In this document: in pieces, positions 20,383 through 28,390 of the stretch
Numbering within the stretch: position 1 is the stretch's first letter
Layout: the number at the start of each line of letters is the position of its first letter
Source of the DNA: Mercenaria mercenaria
Taxonomy: Eukaryota > Mollusca > Bivalvia > Venerida > Veneridae
Assembly (NCBI RefSeq): GCF_021730395.1
Contig: NC_069365.1
Span: 20,310,001-20,374,000, forward strand
Reading direction: 5' to 3'
DNA: 64,000 nucleotides
Notes under the pieces: generated by a model
The model's database searches: none
The model's input: the letters and a program-made list of their open reading frames with translations, nothing else
Told to the model about the DNA's origin: nothing
Program-made: the position numbers and the translations under genes

Positions 20383-20414
20383 TTTGTTATTGATACAGAT
20401 TTCTAGTACATTCG

Positions 20415-20422
20415 TTTATATA
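20415..20422 (-). promoter_or_regulatory. TATA box of the BIR gene
   Basis: Minus-strand TATATAAA lies 33 bp before the BIR ATG. CCAATCAG and CCAATGGG follow upstream on the same strand (about 20437-20475). This matches the architecture before PolB and the PC4 gene. Confidence 0.65.
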
Positions 20423-20515
20423 CCTTCAAACCCATTTCTGATTGGTATCTATTTTAGACCTTTTGTCCCATTGGTTGCTATTTTTAGACATCATTGTAAT
20501 TTTTAGAATATGGCC

Positions 20516-21007
20516 TCAGTAACTCCCACATTCATTTGGATTACATTCTGTGCACTGAAGCGCGCCTAACTGATTCATGTGATCACTTTGTAAATAACAG
20601 GGTACCACCGCGTCTAATTCAGGGAGTGATGTTCCTATCTGTGACACAACTTCTTTCAAACAGACATACTCTTTCGGTCGTAAACATATGCCTTTCTTTG
20701 TCGGTACCACTTCTTTTTCTGGCATCCAATACTGTCTTATGTCCACGCACACGTTGTTTTCTGTAATGTTACAATAAACATTACCTCCAAGGTGACTCCA
20801 ATAGGACTGCTTATCTTGTAACGCCTTATCCGCATAGGTTAGTTGGTCTACAAAATTCTTCCATCGCATTAACGTTAAACTGATACCTTTCTTCGTTGGT
20901 TTGTCGCCTTGCCACTCTCTAATATCGACTCTCATATCTCCTTTCCACTCGTTGACCTGCACATAACGATCATTTCCCAGAGCGAAATAACATCTGGAAG
21001 TTGCCAT
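20516..21007 (-). CDS. Tandem PC4/SUB1-type transcription coactivator in the Polinton
   Basis: This 163-residue protein holds two copies of the PC4 (p15/SUB1) DNA-binding fold. The first is at about residues 8-56 (GNDRYVQVNEWKGDMRVDIR, then PTKKGISLTLMRWKNF) and the second at about 73-123 (VYCNITENNVCVDIRQYW, then PTKKGICLRPKEYVCLKE). The signature 'V.V..+.G...VDIR......G...P.KKGI.L....+..L' is clear in both. Cellular PC4 binds single-stranded DNA and stimulates RNA polymerase II initiation as a dimer; a covalent tandem could act as a built-in dimer, which is inference. The C-terminal tail has several cysteines. A TATA box lies 54 bp upstream. Confidence 0.82.
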   Translation of the reverse strand: MATSRCYFALGNDRYVQVNEWKGDMRVDIREWQGDKPTKKGISLTLMRWKNFVDQLTYADKALQDKQSYWSHLGGNVYCNITENNVCVDIRQYWMPEKEVVPTKKGICLRPKEYVCLKEVVSQIGTSLPELDAVVPCYLQSDHMNQLGALQCTECNPNECGSY

Positions 21008-21060
21008 GTTTCTTGTTCGAGTATCAAAACTCTAATGACGGGAAGAAATATTCGAGCGTA

Positions 21061-21068
21061 TTATATAC
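21061..21068 (-). promoter_or_regulatory. TATA box of the PC4 gene
   Basis: Minus-strand GTATATAA lies 54 bp before the ATG at 21007. CCAATCAAAT and CCAATGAA lie further upstream on the same strand (about 21085-21145). Confidence 0.62.
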
Positions 21069-21217
21069 AATGAGCTCGCATTTGATTGGTCCATAAATAC
21101 GAGTATTTGATTAGTTGTCTATCTATAGGTTCCGTTCATTCATTGGTGGATATCTTTAGAAACAGATGTCATATCTATTTATAAAATGACAAGTTTAAAC
21201 AGGTCCTGACAATAAAA

Positions 21218-21514
21218 TCAGACAATGGGATAGGCCGTAATGACAAAAAGTACCTTCTTTGTTTTGGTGTACACAACTTTTATTTTGTGAGTTGGCTCAT
21301 GAGTGTATCCACGAATTCCAATATCATAATCGAACCTTTTTGTTAGTTCAAAACGTTTGCCACACTGTGTCACTTCATCGGGTTCATCCAAACATTTCTG
21401 AATAGATTTATTCATTATGTCCCTGTTAAAGAACACAGAAGCGTCGAGATTGCTAGCATCTAAGTGCTTTTCCATAGCGTGAGAAGACAGAACAGTTTTC
21501 ATCTTGTAGAGCAA
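21218..21514 (-). CDS. Unrecognised 98-residue Polinton protein
   Basis: This is the last leftward gene before the right end of the element. It starts MLYKMKTVLSSHAMEKHLDA and ends in a hydrophobic strand (KVLFVITAYPIV). The layout, an early 'SSHAMEKH' motif then helices then two strands ending '.VLFVITAYP', faintly recalls small DUF4258/RelE-like folds, but I would not assign a function. No signal peptide or membrane segment is seen. CCAATCAG occurs twice in the upstream region but no clear TATA box was found. Confidence 0.45.
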   Translation of the reverse strand: MLYKMKTVLSSHAMEKHLDASNLDASVFFNRDIMNKSIQKCLDEPDEVTQCGKRFELTKRFDYDIGIRGYTHEPTHKIKVVYTKTKKVLFVITAYPIV

Positions 21515-21942
21515 ACGTCCGTTTAATCACCCACAGACCCATATCAGCGATTAAGTAGATCGAATACCCAATCAGAAATAGACATTCGTGTCACGTTTTG
21601 ATAAACCAATCAGAAAGGAGCATTTCATTCAGTCGACATATAGTAAGTATACGTGTTACAACGAGTATTATTAAAGAACGTTACTAATCATGAATTTATC
21701 AGTTGAACTATAAGAGATAAAAGTTGTACTTTACTCATGAGGATTCCACTTTAGCTTTAACACCGCGAGCTGATAGACGTTGTCAAACCATTGCGTATGA
21801 TACCAAACACGGGTATATTCGGTTGAGTAATTAAGGAGCTACTCGATATTTTACGCACGAGTGTTTTCATTTCCGGTCGAATGTCTGTAACGGTTAGTTC
21901 TTGTCAAACGTAAGTATAGCTTTGTTTTGTGTTATCTCCTAG
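21515..21942. other. Polinton right-end leader, non-coding
   Basis: No gene. The stretch holds two CCAATCAG motifs (about 21569 and 21605) and AT-rich DNA leading into the right terminal repeat. Confidence 0.45.
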
Positions 21943-22153
21943 TGTAGGGCTGACCCTCGATGTGCGCGAACACGCCCTAGATAAGTATACAAGACATTCT
22001 CATTTTCATAAATACGTCATTAGAATTCAAAATGGCCGCCGCACACGCGCACTTATTATGAATTCTTATATGCAAATGAGTTAATAATTATAGTAACTAG
22101 GTCATCCAAGATGGCGCCCGATTGTTTACACACAAAGTGGCCCCTATACTACT
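21943..22153 (-). repeat. Right terminal inverted repeat of the Polinton
   Basis: Reverse complement of 7607-7817 with one mismatch in 211 bp. It ends ..CCCCTATACTACT and is followed directly by the TAAAAG target duplication. Confidence 0.95.
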
Positions 22154-22159
22154 TAAAAG
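22154..22159. repeat. Target-site duplication (right) of the Polinton
   Basis: TAAAAG is identical to 7601-7606. Confidence 0.9.
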
Positions 22160-23990
22160 TATCATGGCATAATAAATAAAATTGCCAATTTTAATCATTG
22201 TAATAATTTTGCAACTGCAGGGTGTTTGGTATCTCTTCTGTATATATTCATGGTACTTGAATTGATTTATGACTTTTGCAAAAGGTAACTTGTGACCATT
22301 TCATCCCACACCAGTTTTGATTTTTAAGTATTTTTCAAATTTATCGTCAGATCATTTATAACGCTGAACTATCTTTTTAAATAGGACCGCTATTTAAAAA
22401 GATGGTAGTTTAAACATTTCAAAAATGGCTAACAATGGGGAATTAGATTCATATTTATAGTTTCTTTAGTGCGATACTTTCTTACGTTCTAACAGGAAAA
22501 AGTGAGAAATCCTTTTTCAAAATTAAGCATTTTCATTATTTTGTGCCAAAGACTGAAAAACTTATACCAATTATTCTTACAATAAAGTTATGTGTTCATT
22601 GTTTACCACGCCGACTTTTTTCATATAAGAATTTCAATTACTACGTTTTCCGTTTAGAACACAAAATTTTGAAGTACGTTGCGAAGTTTAAAAACAACAC
22701 CATGTAACTGAATATCATTTTTGAAACATTTTATTTCAAAATCTGAAGATGTTAACAACAATTCTGTATCAATCCTATAATTATAGGAATAAAAGTTATA
22801 TGAAAGTGTTTAAACATGAATGTCAAACATGTACATTATATACATCACCATAAAATTTACGCTTGAAAAGCATTGTGACAGGTCGGTAGAAATTTGCTAT
22901 CATTTATTGTTACCCTCTGTTCTGTATTCTTATCAGAATAAATGAACTAGTTTCAGTCTCACCTCACCAGGGTTGTCGAACAGGCGCTATGGAACTGAAG
23001 AATGTTTTGATCAAATAGATAAAAGAAAATCATGCGGCATGCACATACTAAGTTGCTTATTAAAACCGATTTGCATGTACAGTACTGAATTCAAATAATT
23101 GACATAAGCTGCCGATAGAGAAGTAGTTCAAAATTTCAGAAGACGATGAAAAAAGTAAGTTAGAAATATTTGTATTAACTGTAAGTGTTGCAGGAGTGAG
23201 GGTGTAGTTGGATATTGTTAGAAACCGTACAAACAATCTGAGGAGTACAAAAATGAAAGAAGAAGGCGGAGATTAGTATTGTTTTAGTATTTTCATGTTA
23301 AGTGTCAAGTGAAGTGGTGGGTTGAAGAGATATGTATGGGTTTGCTAAAAACAAATGAAATTGTTTGATGAGAAAGTTTTCAGCAGTGACTTTATCCTTG
23401 CAGGCCCCTAAAGCAAACGCGGTTTCCCTTACACCAAATCAAACTTAAACTGAAAGCAACGGCAACACTGACGCCAGAGCAAGTACAATAACTCAGAAGG
23501 TTTTCGATTCGTCGAGCTAAAATGAATAATATTCGGTACTAAAAATGACGATGATTTCTGTACGTATATATTTCGATACATGAATAATTTTAATCAGTCT
23601 GACAAACATACTTAAATCTATTCTTTCCGTAATTGTAAGCTGATGTCTCAAGCGAGGACACCTCTTAGTGTTAATGTTTTGACTGTTCAACAGGCTTATT
23701 AACTGGTTTCTATGCGGTTCTGTGGATGAACATCTGAAAAAGATTCATGTAATATGCCAAAATACAATCTTTCTTGATAGTACGGTGTTAAAAGCTTTGA
23801 CCCACGGAAATCATTATTATTATTTATTATGTATGTACAAAATCAAGACTTGTTAATTAAACAAATTGATTGTGGTAAATTGAAAAAAAAAATAAATATC
23901 CGCAAATATGGCGCAAATAGATTCAAGTTAAAGTGGGTAAAATGCAGTAGAAACTCGCAACCTTTGAGTTGTAACTAATATGCGATTTTT
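22160..23990. other. Non-coding stretch right of the Polinton
   Basis: No gene is recognised. A perfect short hairpin (ATCTTTTTAAATAG..CTATTTAAAAAGAT) lies at about 22370-22403. Confidence 0.45.
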
Positions 23991-24419
23991 TTGCCGTGCA
24001 CTTTAACTTAATCAAAATAACCGCGCACTTTATCAAAATTTCTCTATTGTCAAAAAGTCAATAAATACAACATCAAAATGCCAAAGAGCTCGAGGATATC
24101 CAAAAACATAAACTGCACGTTTTCTTTTTATGTAATTTAACTGATGTTGAATGTAAGTTTCATGTGATGGGCGAAAATAGTAAAAGGCCGTACACTTTAT
24201 TGCAATTTTTTCTGTCGACAGATTCAGTTGGGCAAAGCTTTCTGAAAAACGATAAGATTTCTGATTTAGGGACTCATAGTCGAGGAAAGTGCTTTCTTTT
24301 CCGGGGTTTATGCGTTATAAGAGTTGTATGCGAAAAACCTACCTGACCCGATGACCCAGTTACTATATTTAGTACTATTTAGCCGTCGTCTGTACCTACA
24401 AGTCACGTTGGTTCCCCAT
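23991..24419 (-). repeat. Interspersed repeat, right copy of an inverted pair
   Basis: Reverse-oriented relative of 5897-6354. It shows the same landmarks (TTTCTTTTCCGGGGTTTATGCG, CCGTCGTCTGTACCTACAAGTCACGTTGG in pieces) with moderate divergence. No protein is encoded. Confidence 0.65.
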
Positions 24420-24964
24420 CGTGATTTACAGGACCTCAATAAAAGCTCGAAAACATTTTGCAAAATTATTTTTTTATGAAAATCATTTATAGTTTATTGG
24501 CTATAGACTTCTTCTTGGCGTTCACATTGGATAAAGACAAAATATAATGTGTTAGATAATTGCAATCGGGAGTCAATGAAATTATTTATTCCAAGAGTCT
24601 ACGATTTATTGGGACAACCGACGTACTAGACCTAGGTTGGATCTAGGATTTGGGGTGAAGTGGAGCGCAATTTCTAGAGGGGTTCGGAGCATGTCTTTGG
24701 AAGTATACCTCAAATGGTATAATTCTGACGTACATTTGAGCATACATTTTTGATACAATGTTCAGTTTATGCTAATTTATTTTAGATTAATCGTAAAGCA
24801 AATTCTACAACTTATATCATTTATTCTCGGCACCTAATTCCTGACATGAGGGTATGACAGAAGAGAAGCCATTGTCCCTTTTAATGCTTTTACATTTACA
24901 TAGGAAGCTACTGGTTACATTTTTACGTCTTTGGTATGACGCAGCCTGCGAACACACGACAATC

Positions 24965-24965
<1 letters not shown>

Positions 24966-24994
<29 letters not shown>
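24966..24994. repeat. Poly(C) tract, 29 bases
   Basis: An uninterrupted run of 29 C in an AT-rich surrounding. Its exact length is likely to be uncertain in any assembly. Confidence 0.9.
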
Positions 24995-24996
<2 letters not shown>

Positions 24997-25323
24997 GAAG
25001 CGGACACTTTATCACTAGATTATCGAGGCGGATTTGATACAGTGTGCATCACCTAGATGTGTAAATTCCACCACCCCACGTACCCCAAGATTGCTCACTT
25101 TGAAACCATCTGACATTTTATTGATACGCTCGCTATTCGTGCTGCTAAATGTAGTTGTCTATTTGTTAAATTTAATTCTTAACTGATATGAGCGTTTTCT
25201 GTTTGCTTTTTTATGAAAGTCAACATTTTAATTTGTCCATGGACAAGGTAAGCGTTTAAGCAAAGTCACAATAGTCTACCTTTCCAAACTGCAGGTTAGT
25301 ATTCCAGACCCTGTCATATTCAT

Positions 25324-25519
25324 TTAACCTTTAGCCAGCTGGCGGCTAGTGATTCTGCCTCTGCGACCAGTGCAGACCAACATCAGACTGATCATGATCT
25401 CAACTGTTCGCTATTCAGTCAATAAATTTTCGGTGAATAGCCCTTTGATATACAAGTGTTGCTGCCCAAATTGAAAAATGGACCAAAACATTTTTAAAAT
25501 ATAGCAGGATAAAGGTTAA
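25324..25519 (+). repeat. MITE of the bivalve TTAACC..GGTTAA family
   Basis: Begins TTAACCTTTAGCCAGCTGGC and ends GCAGGATAAAGGTTAA. Internal GATTCTGCCTCTGCGACCAG and TGATCATGATCT match a very common short repeat I recall from bivalve genomes. The TTAA at each end suggests a piggyBac-type target. Confidence 0.7.
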
Positions 25520-26133
25520 AACATGAGCCAAATACGTAAGAAGATCCGAGCTAGTGCAATTGGCATGATTCTTAGATTTCTTCACATTTGTCTGTTGTCT
25601 TTCGGTATGCTCAGTCAAGTGTCTGTTCCATTCTCAAAAGAAGGAAATATCATGAAATTAGATAACTATTTTTTCCTGTTTAGATAATATGTTAAATTTC
25701 CTGAACACATAAAATTCCATATTATGATAGAGAAACTAAAACTTGTTTGAATTTCGTTTGTGGTATTCCCCATTGAGATCTTTAGGAGTGCTTCTATTTT
25801 CAAAACGTTTTTTGCTCTGTGTGAATTTAAAAGAAATAATTTTGAGGTGTTGGTAGATTCATTAACACGAAACAAAGCGAGCATATTTTTTTTTAAAACT
25901 CAGCTTAACAAGACAGCAAAACTATGCAAGACAAAACTGTACTGTAATATACATTTGATTATTATTAAGATTTAAGAAAATATTACTTTATGGAAGAAGC
26001 ACTTATGTGGGGGAAAGACTTTCATTAAGCTTTTATCGAGAAACAGTCACAGTATAATGCCAAAATTACTGGGGTAATATAATTGAGTTTCCGTCCAAGA
26101 TCTGCCTTTTAGACCTTTTCAGTTTTTGTTGGT

Positions 26134-26139
26134 TTTATT
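26134..26139 (-). terminator. Polyadenylation signal of the Mab-21-like gene
   Basis: Minus-strand AATAAA lies about 134 bp after the stop codon at 26273. Confidence 0.45.
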
Positions 26140-26272
26140 TAAACTGTATTACTGGTCACCATTTCGCAGTGAAAGTCAGTGTTAGAATACCAAAATGATA
26201 CTAGTATGTACTGCATTATTCATTTTTTCACCGGGACTTTCTGTTTTCCACCACTTTTGTAACAAATTTTCC

Positions 26273-28390
26273 CTAATTAACATCATACATTTCATATAAT
26301 AGATGGCATATATGAAAATTTGCAGCATTATTTGTGTGCCGCAAACTTTTTGATTTGCTGTAGCAACGTAATGCATCGTCAAGTCTATATGATTGTTCCA
26401 TACACTGCCCTAGTAAGTTCAACGCTGTTTCACGGTGTCCAAGGTTTGGATCCGTGTCTATTATCCTTCTAAAGTTATCCATTGCTCTCTGTTGTTTTTC
26501 CTGGTCTTCGAGATGGCTGTAGACATTGTATTGTAGAAAGTAAAATAAAGGAAGGGAGTCTACAACAGCCAAATCCATCCAGCTGTCATCTTCTCTTCTG
26601 AAATATGGGATGTCGTACTCAGATCTGAATAGTTCGTGCTGAAGCTCTTCTGGAATACAATTAAATTCGCAAGGCAAGAATCTCACACGAAAGGCTGTGT
26701 TGTGTAGGACATTTTCCTCATGTCCAAAAGCAGACATAATATCAAAAGCCTTATTTGGTACCCGGCCATGTTCATTGCAAACACACATGGATTGAACATT
26801 CTTTAAATCACAGCAATGTTCTATGTTTTTTAGAATTAATTCTGTTCGTTGCATGTCTCCAGTACAATAGATTATTGATGCGAGTTTTAGTTTAGAGGAA
26901 ACATCCGACTTTAAACCATGGAAAAACCAGGCAACAGCTTCTTGTGTTATGATTCCGTTGGTGGAAAGATTGTTTGAGACAAGAACTGTCCCTAAAGACG
27001 TGTACAATAAGGGCATAAGAAGTTTGGTGGCAATTTGTATAAATTCATTGCCATCTTGATACATGCCTACCAGTGTGTTAACCGACTGTAATAAAAATTG
27101 CAATGCCGTTCTTGTATTACAGTGTGCCAAACTTAAAAGAAGTTGGTTATATCGTTTGCTCAAACGTCCTGCCAAATTCCACAACAGGCTTCCAGAAACA
27201 TGGAGATAACTTTCTATGGCTGATTGAGCCTGTATATCATTCATTCCGTTTTGTTGAATACGGTTGAAGTGAAAACTCAATAGCATACCAAGGAAGTCAG
27301 TTTGAATCCCCAGCAGTGCTCTACCATTACTTGATATAATCTGAGAAATGATTTCAAGTATTTGTGGTTTCAGTTCGGCTGAAATGCGCCCTTCCATTAG
27401 ATTGTTTTCATGTATGATGAAGTGCGGACAGTTTTCAAAATACACAACCATCCAAAGAATAGTTAGGCTGACATTTAAACAGGTTAATAAATTATTTTCT
27501 TGCCAGAAATTTTCTTGTGTGGTTGCAATACAATGTAACAAAACTGTTTTACATATAAAACTTGAAAGTGCATCATCAGTTGTAAGGATGTGGAAGGATC
27601 TCAAAATCATCTTCATTAACACGTAACATCTAATTTGAGTAATGTTTAAACTGAACATTAGTTTACGTTCTGTAAGAGAGGTGGATATTCTCCATTGTAG
27701 TTCCTCGTCCACGGTACCCGTTCTGCCAACAGGAACGACAAAACAGCCGTCAAACAAGGATGCCCTCTTTATTTCGTAAGGAGGCCAGTGTCCTACACTT
27801 TGTCTTTGTAACCAAGTTAATGCCTCTAGAGGCCACGACTTACAGTAATAAGCATGAACCGTGTCATTATCAGAATAGCCAGGCTGTCCTATGATTGTAT
27901 GTGCAGGACCCCGTCTTATAAATCCTTCGGGGATATTATTGAAAGACCATGTGTTTGTCATTAATATCCTTCCCCTTCTGTCTCTGACAAAAATATCATT
28001 AGGGACATATTCAGCAGGTACGGGGACATCTTCATCTGTCTTCTGTAGCAAGCAGTATCCAGGCGGTGTACTATCATCCCGGATCATTAAAAGGTTAATA
28101 AATCCAGGTTGCCATTCTGCTATGTCTTGTATAATATTGAAGTGATTGTGGCAGACAAGGGTGTCAAAATCTGGCAGAAGTCCTAGTGTAGTTGTGCCTT
28201 CTGTACGGCTGCCAAAGTGAAACTTTGTAACATTATAATCATGTAATCTTGCTACAATTGTTCCAAGTGATTCTGCACAAAGTTCAGTCCTCCTCCTCTT
28301 CCAAACCATTATTTCATTTACGCCAATACCATTGAGCACTTTGGACAGTTGCAGTGATACATTCTGTGTATATTCTGGTGTACTAAACAT
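26273..28390 (-). CDS. Mab-21/cGAS-like receptor protein with TPR-like tail
   Basis: A 705-residue protein in one uninterrupted coding exon. The nucleotidyltransferase core has the GS motif (FHFGSRTEGTTTLG, residues 58-70) and the acidic pair PDFDTL (D74, D76). The C-terminal Mab-21 helical part follows (WRISTSLTERKLMFSLNITQ, then CYVLMKMILRSF). The last ~100 residues look like a TPR helical repeat (FRRIIDTDPNLGHRETALNL, then DDALRCYSKSKSL). Bivalves carry large families of such genes; active members act as nucleic-acid sensors making cyclic nucleotides. A third catalytic acid is not obvious in the expected place, so activity is uncertain. A good splice acceptor (CTCCCTTTTCAG) lies one base before the ATG, so an upstream non-coding exon is likely. 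Confidence 0.88.
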   Translation of the reverse strand: MFSTPEYTQNVSLQLSKVLNGIGVNEIMVWKRRRTELCAESLGTIVARLHDYNVTKFHFGSRTEGTTTLGLLPDFDTLVCHNHFNIIQDIAEWQPGFINLLMIRDDSTPPGYCLLQKTDEDVPVPAEYVPNDIFVRDRRGRILMTNTWSFNNIPEGFIRRGPAHTIIGQPGYSDNDTVHAYYCKSWPLEALTWLQRQSVGHWPPYEIKRASLFDGCFVVPVGRTGTVDEELQWRISTSLTERKLMFSLNITQIRCYVLMKMILRSFHILTTDDALSSFICKTVLLHCIATTQENFWQENNLLTCLNVSLTILWMVVYFENCPHFIIHENNLMEGRISAELKPQILEIISQIISSNGRALLGIQTDFLGMLLSFHFNRIQQNGMNDIQAQSAIESYLHVSGSLLWNLAGRLSKRYNQLLLSLAHCNTRTALQFLLQSVNTLVGMYQDGNEFIQIATKLLMPLLYTSLGTVLVSNNLSTNGIITQEAVAWFFHGLKSDVSSKLKLASIIYCTGDMQRTELILKNIEHCCDLKNVQSMCVCNEHGRVPNKAFDIMSAFGHEENVLHNTAFRVRFLPCEFNCIPEELQHELFRSEYDIPYFRREDDSWMDLAVVDSLPLFYFLQYNVYSHLEDQEKQQRAMDNFRRIIDTDPNLGHRETALNLLGQCMEQSYRLDDALRCYSKSKSLRHTNNAANFHICHLLYEMYDVN

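Larger units (their letters stand above)
7607..22153. mobile_element. Polinton/Maverick element (young fossil, broken)
   Basis: This is a 14.5-kb element with 211-bp terminal inverted repeats starting AGTAGTATAGGGGCC and a 6-bp target duplication. Rightward genes are PolB, a small membrane protein and the packaging ATPase. Leftward genes are protease, penton-like protein, a small basic protein, a TBP homologue, integrase, a BIR protein, a tandem PC4 protein and an unrecognised 98-residue protein. The two terminal repeats differ at one base and the target duplication is perfect, so the insertion is young. The element nevertheless looks broken, with about two or three breaks: one core frame is interrupted, the protease is incomplete and no major capsid gene is recognised. 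The accessory set of TBP, PC4 and BIR is unusual to my knowledge. Confidence 0.95.
24420..26130. other. Non-coding stretch with poly(C) tract and MITE
   Basis: Apart from the poly(C) tract (24966-24994) and the TTAACC-type MITE (25324-25519) I see nothing recognisable. Confidence 0.45.
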
